Shown here: piece by piece, positions 12,052 through 21,818 of the stretch
Layout of the letters: each line of letters starts with the position of its first letter
How positions within the stretch are numbered: position 1 is the first letter of the stretch
Source of the DNA: Pycnopodia helianthoides
Lineage: Eukaryota > Echinodermata > Asteroidea > Forcipulatida > Asteriidae
DNA: 64,000 bases
Assembly: GCA_032158295.1 (NCBI GenBank)
Contig: CM063255.1
Span: 2,754,501 to 2,818,500 of the forward strand
Direction: 5' to 3'
Position numbers and translations under genes: made by a program
The notes under the pieces: model-generated
Databases searched by the model: none
Told to the model about the DNA's origin: nothing
Seen by the model: the letters and a program-made list of their open reading frames with translations, nothing else

Positions 12052-12863
12052 CTTGGTCACGGTGCTGATGATCATGCAGGTGGGCTCACTTCCGCCGACC
12101 ATCTCTGCACTGTACGAGGGGCACTTGGGACCAAATTGATGGAAGCCTGAAGCACGTATCAGTCGGTCGGGCTGGCGTGTGGGGAGTCAATGCCCATATA
12201 TACTACAGGGTCGGCAGCTACGACGACGAAGAAAACACGGGAGACACATGGATGCAGATTGATGGAAAACTGAAACAAGTTGATGTTGGGCATAACGTAG
12301 TCTGGGGTGTTAACGGCGCTGATAGCATTTATTACCGACAAGGCATAACTGCTAGCACACCACAGGGGACTGGTTGGGCGTCAGTACCCGGGACGTTGAA
12401 GCACGTCAGCGTCAGCCAGAAGGGGCATGTTTGGGGAGTCCAAGCTGATTATGAAATTTTCCATCGTGTCGGGGCTAGCAACTGCAATGTACCCGGTAAC
12501 GATTGGCGTCAGATCGGGGGGTTGTTGAAGCAGATCTCAGTTGGTAGTGTAGGAGTGTGGGGCGTCAACTCCGACAATGCCATTTACTACCGAGTGGGAA
12601 CCCACGGCGACCCGGACTCGGACCCCGACGGTTCTGGCTGGACACACATAGATGGCTCGCTGAAGTACATCAGCTCTTCTGACTTGATCTATGGGGTCAA
12701 TGCTGGCAATTCCATCTACCGTCGACTAGGCATAACTGCCGGTACCCCGAGTGGTACTGGTTGGCGGGGTATCAGTGGAACCTTGAAACAGATCGAATTC
12801 TTGTCAATTGCAGTTTGGGGGGTTGACAATGAAGATAACATTTATGTGACGGAGGTTTATTAA
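12052..12863 (+). pseudogene. Tectonin beta-propeller lectin copy A, exon 2 (5' frame broken)
   Basis: The exon follows the acceptor TTAATCCACCAG. From about 12140 to the TAA at 12861 it encodes tectonin repeats of about 36-40 residues, each with a GVWGVN..IYYR core; I count six blades including the start of the first. This fits secreted fish-egg-lectin/tachylectin-type proteins that bind bacterial glycans. Compared with copy B, a 4-bp loss near 12079 and a 1-bp loss near 12107 put the signal-peptide frame out of register, and the normal frame stops near 12140. The rest is open to the stop and matches B closely, with a 2-codon deletion in blade 1. If the AG at 12078-12079 were used as acceptor, exon 1 would join in frame (TG+G) but without the hydrophobic signal core. 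It is either a recent pseudogene, an intracellular form, or mis-assembled. Confidence 0.75.
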
Positions 12864-13447
12864 TTTGAAGAGACGTCGACAGTCACGTGTCTTGGTTTCA
12901 ATGGTTAAGTCTGTCTGCATGAGACATTTTTCTGTATGTCATTTGCCTGTGTTGCAAACTTGCGCCCTAACTCGTGATCGAAGGTTATTTTCGGAAGTTA
13001 AGACACAAGAGGGCGCTATTTCAGGTAGAATACGGGTACCACACTAAGGCTTCCCACAGCGACCAAGCATGATGCTGAAGGTTTAAAAAATACTCAACAA
13101 ATATTTAGAAAGTCTCTCAGCTTCCTTGAAACAAATCAAATATATTTTCTGACAACTAAACTTTTTTCTTTTTAACTTTTAGTAGGTTAAAGTGGGCAAT
13201 ATACCTTTATCACAGGGTGGCCATTTTTGTCTGGTTTCTTGTACATACACATGTCATATTGTTTCATAACGAGGAGCCGCTGACTATTTCCTTCCAGCCT
13301 CATTTTGGTTCCACAGGACTGAATAACAGAAAAGTAAAACGGCTACACCGTGGTAACAATGAAAGCCATAGTCTGCCCCTTTGTGATATTCAGTATTTGT
13401 AATTGTTTTTGCATCATAAAATAGCAAAGATGAAGGTCTCCCACTTT
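12864..13447. other. Downstream of lectin A, nothing recognised
   Basis: Similarity to copy B ends at the stop codon. I see no exon, no clear poly(A) signal and no repeat with defined ends. Confidence 0.4.
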
Positions 13448-13613
13448 TGCTTTTAAGTTCGTCTTGGTTCAAGACGCGCCCTTTGTTTATTTCCCCGTGA
13501 TAGCGGTCTATAGGGTGAGAGCGCGCCCTCATGTGGCAATGCGTCGTGGGATGTCAATAACAGGATCTTTGGAAGCCAATAACAGGAGGGTCTTGAACCA
13601 AGACTACTTTCAA
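13448..13613. mobile_element. MITE with GTCTTGGTTCAAGAC termini
   Basis: The left end CGTCTTGGTTCAAGACGCGC pairs with the right end GGGTCTTGAACCAAGACTAC in inverted orientation. The interior is short and non-coding. Confidence 0.65.
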
Positions 13614-14155
13614 GCTGGTATTTTTTACAATAGATCATGTAACCTGTGACATCAAACGTTTACAAAAGAACCAAGCCTGGATTTCCTGTAGGCACGATTT
13701 GTACACAGCCCAGTGGAAGAACAAATACAATCTAACATTCAATGGAGATAGCACCGCGCCCGATTTGTATCAACTTTTGATATGAAGAGTGGGGGAACTC
13801 AAAACTTGTTCAGCTTTTACTTTTATAACTCTTATAATGGGGAAATTGTGACACCAACAAATGTAAAATTTCCTGTACGACCAGTATAGTGTCTTGCCTG
13901 CCAGGAAATACCATCAAATGTTCAAGTTCAGTCTTTTTCAACAAAGGTACCATGTCTATAATTATTATACACTCGTTATCACCATTGAGTGACGTCATCC
14001 AAACGCCCTTGAGATGGCGACGCGTGTATGCGCGAGTTGACACTGCACATCAATGTGTTGCTGATGACGAACGGCCTCTATGGTTATGGAAATTCCTTTT
14101 TTCTTGTGACAATAATAGAACACAAACATTGTACAAAACCCGACCTTGATGTTAA

Positions 14156-14275
14156 AGGGAAGGTATGCCTTTGGTCATTACTACCAAAAAATTATTGATC
14201 ATAAAAACTTACTGCAGCTGTTGATAATGTATAACATTTTGATTCCCATCTAAAGAACGTGGTTTTAGAGAAAGG

Positions 14276-14335
<60 letters not shown>

Positions 14336-14992
14336 AAATCTGAGAAACGTTGCATGGATGAAACTTTTCTCAGATTGTGTTTCCCAAATTTTTCCTGCAT
14401 GGTTATACCTCCTCTGGGTATTACCTACATTTGTACTTTAATGATTGCATTTTCCATTACTATTATAACTGATCAAGTTGTGCAAATGGAAAGAAAAAAA
14501 GAATTAAACAAACAAACCGCACCAGATTTTCGCTGATATTTCAAAAACGGTACCACCCTTTGAAACGAAATGTTCGCAGTTTATTTTTTATTGTATTATT
14601 ATTTCCATGGTATTGTCTAAAATAATTGACTGTCTCAAAACAAAAGGTATAGACCATGTTACATTTGTTTACAGAGTGGTGACCTCGTACATTATAATGC
14701 TATTCCTGACGGGCAAGATGCTACACAGGCTCAATGGAAAAATTTATATTTTGTGTCATAATTTTCACATAAATTCAAAATTTACAAAAGCAACAGCTGT
14801 ACAGCTTTTGAGATGTCCCCCCTTTCTTTATATCAAAAGTTGAGGAAAATCAGACAGTGCGATCTCCATAAAACAGAAGATTTGTTGTATTCTTCCATTG
14901 AGCTGTGTACAATTGTGCCCGCCGGAAGTCCAGGCTCTGTGGCTCTTTTGTAAACATGTGATGTCACAGGTCACATCGTCTATACTTTGCCT
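14156..14992. mobile_element. TTAA-flanked element, 837 bp
   Basis: TTAA at 14152-14155 and 14993-14996 borders AGGGAAGGTATGCC... and ...TATACTTTGCCT. The ends resemble the other TTAA MITEs in this window. It contains a pure A-run at 14281-14333 and no convincing coding region. Confidence 0.65.
14281..14333. repeat. Poly(A) tract, 53 nt
   Basis: Uninterrupted A-run inside the TTAA element. Its length is likely unreliable in any assembly. Confidence 0.95.
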
Positions 14993-15446
14993 TTAACCAT
15001 AGAGAAAGGACCAATGATGCAACGGTAACGAAGATTGACGTGGTGTGACCATGAATAATGTGGTGAGAACCGGATGCATTTCCCAAAAAAACATATTTTT
15101 AGCCAAAGTCCCTATATATCCCGTGTGATCCAACGCACTACTCTGAACGCTGTATATCAAATTACTTTGCAGGCACTACATGCACTATAGGCCCTACCAA
15201 CTCACACACTCTTCGTATAGGAGGGATTATAGACTACCACGAAACGCCGTGACGAAACAGGATTTGGGCCCAGAGTTCCCACACGTGGTCTTCAGAATCA
15301 CTAAATATAAAATTGGTTCTACGGGCTACGAACACACTAATGTACACTTGGCACTTGTATCCTCCAGTTAAACAGCAAGATGATTAGGAAAGCTACTAAT
15401 ATGAGAGTTTTTTGATACACTGACGATGAAGCAGTGTGTGTACAAC

Positions 15447-15591
15447 ATGTATTTAACCCTGATGTTCACACAGGTCATCCTTGCGTTGGCCAACGAACCC
15501 GCTGGGCCTGATTCGGGTATATCCATGCCGTCCCAGCGCGCTTCTGCACGGCGGCAGGCACGAGGTATTCCTGCTGGTGGTAACTTACCAG
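15447..15591 (+). CDS. SMB-containing GPCR, exon 1 (signal peptide)
   Basis: ATG at 15447 opens a frame starting MYLTLMFTQVILALANEPAG: a short hydrophobic core ending in small residues, a good signal peptide with cleavage near residue 16-20. It continues through a Ser/Pro/Arg-rich stretch to CCA G and the donor GTAAGT (phase 1). The acceptor before the somatomedin B exon at 20937 leaves two bases, so the two join in frame (145+233 nt = 126 codons). Linking them across a 5.3-kb intron is inference from phase, orientation and the need for a signal peptide. Confidence 0.6.
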
Positions 15592-15978
15592 GTAAGTGAC
15601 AAACCTTTATCACGCAAATTGGCAAGTTCACTAGTTGGACAAATTCAGCTTCCTTTTTACTTATTTTCCCGTTTCTCGATGCTTAAACTGTCGATGTCTC
15701 ATTTCTAAACAAGTACTTGGTACAGCTACTAAACATTATAGGGTAACATTTTTTAGATGCTCGGGTGCCCCTGCACCGTTTTCTCTAGGGTGCACTGCTG
15801 ACCGGTTAAAACTTTAGTTTCCGTATGCATTTTTCGTAATGTAAGGATCCCAAGTGCGCCCTCATTGTTCAACTTGTGGGAAAGTAAACTTTTGGAGTTG
15901 TCACGTGACAGTCTCTCTCTTTTTCTTTAGCTTCGTTTCTTGAGAGAGCACATATATTTTGGGTCTCCATTTCTCTCC

Positions 15979-16017
15979 ATTTTGTGTGGAGCATGGCTGC
16001 CATGCTCCACACAAAAT
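15979..16017. repeat. Perfect 19-bp hairpin, 1-nt loop
   Basis: ATTTTGTGTGGAGCATGGC is followed by T and its exact reverse complement. It is too short for a typical miRNA precursor and is more likely a foldback remnant. Confidence 0.85.
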
Positions 16018-16948
16018 TTATCTGGAAGGGATAGGGTCATAGAACTCTCTGTGAGTATTATTTTGTATGCAAACCCTCATTTATACCTGAACTACTGTGA
16101 TTTTTAGGGCTCTATTTTGATCGGAATCATTGTAAAACCATGAGTGTGTTTGCCAGGCAGCACCATCACACGTGCGTCCGTGTAGCCAGATCGTGTGTGC
16201 TGACCTTTTTGTGACCTTCCTTTGACAGTGCATTGTGTAGTTGTGTAGTTATATTGTGACTTTTTGCATTGTATTGCATGTTTTGTGCTATTGTATTGGA
16301 TAAATTAAACCAGTACAGGAGATTATTGTTATAATTTACATGTCATCTATAGCATTTGTTGCTTTGATTGTATTGTCTTTTGGTGAATCCTCGTCCTTTT
16401 TAAATAGAGGACCGGCCTCCTTCCCGTGTCTCTACAGTAACAAGGCCCTTTCGTAACAGCGCTCATTTTATGCCATTATGGTTTCTTATTAGATAATCTG
16501 ACGTTAAAGTAAAAAAAAAAAAAAAAAAACAGTCTTCGTGTAAAAACTAACAAAATAGTTTTAAAAACATTGATTTTTACATAAAGTAATATTTTGCCCT
16601 GGTACAAATGTTCAATCTTAACAGAGTTCAGATTTCAAAATGGGGGCAGCATTCGGGGTGGGGCATGGACATCAATATGGGGGATGTTAGTTATGCCACT
16701 GACCTGGCAGCTTTCTCAGTGTGACGTCATTAATTACGTTAAGTGTAATTATCACTTACCGGGTGAGAGCTCAGAATTTAGTGTCTGGCCACAGACTCGC
16801 TGTGATCACGACGGCAGTGCCCCCCCCCCCCTTAATGATAACGGTTAGAATGTACCGGACTTTGACCTTTGACCCACGTCTTGCTCACAAAAACAGTCAA
16901 AATTCCTTGCTCTATGTTCAAAGTAACAGGCGCGTATAGTAGCAAGCA

Positions 16949-17134
16949 TGGCCCAATTTCATAGAGCTGCTTAAGCTGCAAATAATGCTTACAAATTTTC
17001 GGATAAACAAAAATTAGCAGGATACCAGTCACTACATGTGGAATGCTATTTTGGCTGGTAATCTTATTTTGCTAAGCATATTTTTTTGAGCTGAGCTACT
17101 TGTTGTGCTGAAGCAGCTCTATGAAATTGGGCCC
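16949..17134. mobile_element. MITE with GGCCCAATTTCAT termini
   Basis: Begins GGCCCAATTTCATAGAGCTG and ends CAGCTCTATGAAATTGGGCC, inverted termini of about 20 bp. The interior carries TTAGCAGGATACCAGTCAC, shared with a copy at about 29336-29545; a fragment lies at 9903. Confidence 0.8.
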
Positions 17135-18299
17135 AGCTGGTGTTCAAAAGTTGGGCAGCCATTTAGTTACACAATCCCTGCGAGCAGTGGCGCTAATCCG
17201 TATACAAATCTTGACAACAGTATCCATCAACCGCGGCAGTGGTTGGGGATGGGTACAATACCCCTTCCCAAGAAAAAAGAAGAAATGTTTTTGCCAATAA
17301 AAATGATACTTGTGCATATAAAATTTGAGCAAGCGCCTTATATGCCTACATGTAGCACAAGAATTCCACTGTAGGCTTGACACAAAATTAATCAAATTTT
17401 TACATACGTTTCTTGACACTCATAGACTAAATTATATTTTAAAAGAAGACCAAAGAAGATCCAGACTCACCACTGCCACTCCGGATGGGCTATTTTAAGC
17501 TTAACTGTTCATTATGTCTGATTTCTTGAATCTGCCAAACACTGTAGCCTTGACCAAGGCGTTGGAGTTTTGTTTTCATAAGTTGGATTTTTTCTTTACG
17601 CCGCGCTACCCGCCTGAGCTATTGTGCATGTCTAAATGTATGTGTGTTTTAACGCTGCATACGAAGTGTGGACTTGAGAACAAAAGAGGTCCACATAATG
17701 TAGGAACTTGAAACACTTTGTGGACTTACACACGTCCACACAGTTTTTCATATTTATTTTACAGTGTTGAGGAATCAAAGGAATGACCACAATTTAGTGA
17801 CTGCAACACAGAGCAGGGCTGCCGTTGCGGATGTCGGGGCCAGTGACGTCAGCTGAAAAACCTCTATAGCATGCGTATACGACTGTGCGTGCGTGGTTTG
17901 ATCTGTGTACAACAGTACGTAAACCGTATGCGGACAGTGATACGAGTGCGGATGCCCTACGCACAGTAGGAGTGCGGGCGTAGTGCTCAGTGTGTAGTGT
18001 ACACACATTAATACGCACAGTGCTATCGTGCAGTAAATGGTCGTAAACAGGTGGGTTATAATACGGCGTCTTTTTGCGGAGTGAAAACTGCGACCGCCTT
18101 GAGCAAGGCTAGCCAAACACAAGCCAAAGGTTGGGCGGCTACGACCAGCCGGCCAACCCCGTTCCCACGCTCCTGAAAGGTAACACCATGAACAGAAAAA
18201 AATACACGTTCCTTTCGAGTGAACATGATAGAAGAATGTTCAGAAACGATTTTCCTACTGTGGTCTGAGATGGTTGTTACGGGGGTTGTTTACCGTTCA

Positions 18300-18790
18300 A
18301 CCTAAACCGGATTTCGTGACGTCCTTGACCCTGGTGTTTCCCTTTCTCTAAATTATTGTCATTGCAAAAGCTTCCTGGATACACTTCCGCATGACTCCTG
18401 GTCGTCAACACAAAATACTCCAACTTGAACCACGCATGGATGGGTGCACCCCATCATATCTTCTGCAAAAATACTTTCCTGTTCGTCCTCTGCTGGCCAA
18501 TCCCTACTGACTCCAACTACCTTTCCCACTAAATGCCATGGTCAAAGAGCCTTCCAGTTCATTGCACCTTCGTTATGGAATGAGTTATCCCTTCATATTC
18601 GTCAAACTGACTCTCTTCAGATTTTTAAGGGCCTACTCATTTGTTTGAATCTTCATTTTTTTTTAACAATTGTTTTATTTATTTCTTGTCATTGTTTTTG
18701 TTTGTTTTTGTGTTTGTGTTGTGCATAGAGGCTCCTGCATTATGCGCTATATAAATATTTCGTATTATTATTGTTATTAAATAAACTTCC
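18300..18790 (+). mobile_element. LINE 3' end (CR1/L2-type RT tail)
   Basis: The plus-strand frame from 18444 includes QRAFQFIAPSLWNELSLHIR followed by a SLQIFKGLL-type motif, the usual non-LTR RT C terminus. The 3' tail reads GCGCTATATAAATATTTCG then ATTATTATT. The reverse complement of the same tail is at 56235-56330. The upstream part is frame-shifted and truncated. Confidence 0.75.
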
Positions 18791-19897
18791 ATAGAATACA
18801 GTACACAAAATACACGAAAAATACTTAGAAGTCTCAGCAAATAGGACCATTTATTTCAGGGCCTATGTCATCCAAAATACCTGAAGTTGGAAGTCGATCA
18901 AAAAAAAAAAACCAGGTATTTAAAAAGATATTTTTTGTCACAGATTATATTCCAATTAGACAAGAATATTAGTTTTCAATATTGACTTGTAAGCTAATAT
19001 AAGGCAAAATTAATTCTCCAGTCTCTTAAAGTTGGGGTTATACTTAAATAATGACCCAGACAAAAAGTTGTATAATTTTTGCCTGAAAGCTTACTTATCA
19101 TAAAGATGGTAGTGGTAGTAAACATTCTATGAAATTGTTTGGTCTGAACAGCCCCTGTTGATTAGAAATCAATAAAAGTATGTCAACAAATTTGAGGCTC
19201 CAAAGATCGCCTTTTGGAAATTCAAATTTCCGTGGTGTCCGTTCGCGAATACTGCGGCCAGAGATGTGGTTGGTGCTCTTTGCCATCTCTCTTAGCGTGG
19301 ATGGATTCGACGTTCTTGATGAAAGTACCGTGAAAGTTTTTTTCGCGGTTTTCTAAACACACTGTATTCAACTAAAACTTTCAGGGGCTGTTTTTCGTAT
19401 CTTTTTATATAATTTGGCCTATAAAAATCAGCAGTACGTTGGCAAAACCAATCTCTGACAAAACCCTACCTTTAATGCTGATTTGGTTTTTTCTTCTGAG
19501 AAATTTAACTTATAAGCCTCATTTAAGTTCATCCTTGAAAGCGTGCATGAGATTGACTCAACATTTCTATTTTGATGAAAGGGGTTAATTGTAAAGTCAA
19601 ATTAGTTTTCATGATTGTGTTTCATTTTGAAGCGCATTTTGAAGGAACTTTTTATTAGCGGTTTTTAATTTAGCACGAATCAATGTAACAAAATCATGAT
19701 TTCGTAATATTTGTTTTCGAAAAAAAAAACTATCTCAGAAAGTAACCAGTTTTATGATATGAAATTTCATGATTCTGTCAATGGCATTTGTACACCGATG
19801 CCATCATTTTGAAGTTTATAATGTACTGGGGCTTTCGTCCAGATTTGTTTTCTTTCTTACATAATGTTTGTTAGCGGCCCTAGTCCCATAGGTTTTA

Positions 19898-20650
19898 TGC
19901 CGTCTTGTAACTTATGACACATTTGACATTTTATTCTAAATATGACCCCACTTTGACTTTTACTTCCGGTTCAAACAGGAAGTTAAATTTTAAAAATCAC
20001 ATTTCCCGAATCAAATGTCATAAAGTCGTAATCTTTTTGCCGTCTTGTAGCTTATGACACGTTTGACATTTTATTCAAAACATGTACCCACTTAAACCTT
20101 TCCTTCCGGTCCAAACAGGAAGTTCAAATAGATTTTGGGGGATTAAAGGTCTAAAGCATGGTTTGGAATTTCGAAGTGGTTTTCACATCGGAGAAATCAT
20201 ATCTCCTGAACCACATGTCAAAAGGTCATGTTCTTTGTGCCGCCTTGTAACATTGACATAGTTAACATTCTATTCCAGAAGCGTGACTCTAATTTGACCT
20301 TTCCTTTTAGTCCAAACAGGAAGTTTAAATGAAAAAAAGTATTGTAAGAGGTCTAAAGCGTGGTTCGGAGTTTCGATGTGGTTTTCTTTGAGTAGAATCA
20401 TAAGTATGATGTACTCTTTCAGAATGTACGTTTTATGACGTCGTCGTTGGAAAGAGCGCCCTCTAGCGACGGGTTTAGATAGACACAAGACTATAGTATC
20501 CGAAATTTCACATTTCATGAACTACTCAGGATAAACTGATAATCTTCGGCAATTTTGTAGGTAATTTATAGCCAATGTCACTTAATTCTTACACCCATGA
20601 CCCTAATTGACATCTTCCGGTTTAAACAGGATTGTCAAATACAAATATCT
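19898..20650. repeat. Degenerate tandem repeat with paired GGAAGT-type motifs
   Basis: About four diverged units, 140-300 bp apart, each have a GCCGTCTTGTAGCTTATGAC-like start and, except the most diverged, a CTTCCGGTTCAAACAGGAAG-like core (19963, 20103, 20305, 20613). The core is a near-palindrome containing two ETS-type GGAA motifs in opposite orientation. Confidence 0.6.
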
Positions 20651-20837
20651 ATAGTTAATACAGAGTTCTTTTAGGTTTTTGACCAAACTTAGACATAATT
20701 TGGAAATTACGTGTAATTTTCAGTATGAAATCATGAAATCGTATATTTTTAATCCAGCAACCGAAACCCCTCTGTGTTTATTTTTACGAACACGTTGATT
20801 TCTATTTGGGTTAATTTCTTATGAAGCGATCATATGT

Positions 20838-20859
20838 AAAAAAAAAAAAATAATAATAA

Positions 20860-20906
<47 letters not shown>

Positions 20907-20909
20907 ATA
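20838..20909. repeat. AAAT microsatellite with A-run
   Basis: An A-run, then AAT repeats, then about 13 AAAT repeats, ending 28 bp before the somatomedin B exon. Confidence 0.95.
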
Positions 20910-20936
20910 TTTAATTTATGTACTTGTTTACTATAG

Positions 20937-21169
20937 CAGTAATGCCTGTAACCATAAACAACACGACTGTTGGCGTGTGCAGAAAAGAACATCTTTGTAA
21001 TAGCCTTGGCTGTCATTCAAGGATAGATTCTTCTGGCGAAAAACCAAACCTGTGCCATTGTGACCCAGAGTGTGTCTTCTTCGACGACTGCTGCCAAGAC
21101 TACAATGAGTCTTGCGGAAGTGCGTCACGTAGTGGCAATTCCTCTTGTATTAATTTGGAAGGATTTGAG
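20937..21169 (+). CDS. SMB-containing GPCR, exon 2 (somatomedin B domain)
   Basis: Encodes a full somatomedin B domain: CRKEHLCNSLGCHSR, then CHCDPECVFFDDCCQDY, with the paired cysteines and DDCCxDY signature of the fold. This disulfide knot mediates extracellular protein binding in vitronectin and ENPP proteins. The exon ends GGA TTT GAG before GTAAGT (phase 0). The 5' boundary is TATAGCAG, a tandem NAGNAG acceptor; both choices keep the frame after exon 1 and differ by one residue. N-glycosylation motifs (NNTT, NESC, NSSC) mark it as ectodomain. Confidence 0.85.
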
Positions 21170-21818
21170 GTAAGTTTAGTTGCAGACCCCCAAACAAGGA
21201 ATAATATTTGTTATATAAAGCCCTGTTCACGTGACGAAAAGTCAGCCAATGTCCCTTGCTACAAATATTATTGTATCAGCACTGATTGTTTATTTGTTGT
21301 CCTCTTGCAATATGACTGATTTAGTGAGCTTTTCACACAGCTAAAGTAAAAATTTGCCAAACATTGTGCAATATGAGTGTGCACATCACTGGTAACCGAC
21401 GATTAACTAACCAGCAAACCAGATAATACCTGTGGAATTACTTCGTTGTAATTATGTTGCATGTTTTCTTGGACGAAAAACCTGGCTCCGAACAAGCCGG
21501 AAAAGGTTTTTGAGAATTTTCGTCAAGATAAGTTGTTGATATTGTTACCAATTGCAGTGTTGATGAAACAGCATGCTGTGGCCGAATTCTAATGTCGTGT
21601 AGCTCGTAACAAAAACAATTCTTGGTGGAATCTACCTAGTAATTAAAACCAACAACTAAAATTCAAAACCCCCGAACACATTTAGAGTAGGGACAAAATA
21701 AACAAACACCTCTCCTCTGAAACAAAACAAAAGTAGCAAAGTAAAAGTGTTATTAAAAAGAATCGTAAAAAGACTCAAACTTGTCTATTAATCAGAATAT
21801 CTTTTCATTTGGAAACAG

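Larger units (their letters stand above)
5059..12863 (+). repeat. Segmental duplication copy A (tectonin lectin locus)
   Basis: Similarity to 32264-35591 begins at GAAACACGATCTAACCAACC and runs, interrupted by insertions, to the lectin stop codon. Blocks pair as 5059/32264, 5910/32315, 6930/32880, 8247/33287, 9304/34340, 11665/34443 and 12052/34773. Copy A is longer because it carries a TTAA element at 5103, another at 7441 and about 2.2 kb at 9411-11660 that B lacks. Similarity stops just after the coding region. Confidence 0.9.
15592..20936 (+). other. Intron 1 of the GPCR gene (inferred), repeat-rich
   Basis: It contains a short hairpin at 15979, a MITE at 16949, a LINE tail at 18300, a degenerate tandem array at 19898 and an AAAT microsatellite at 20838. 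No other exon was recognised in it. Confidence 0.5.

Noticed and set aside
15979..16017. miRNA precursor
   Set aside because: 19-bp stem with a 1-nt loop is too short for Drosha/Dicer processing.
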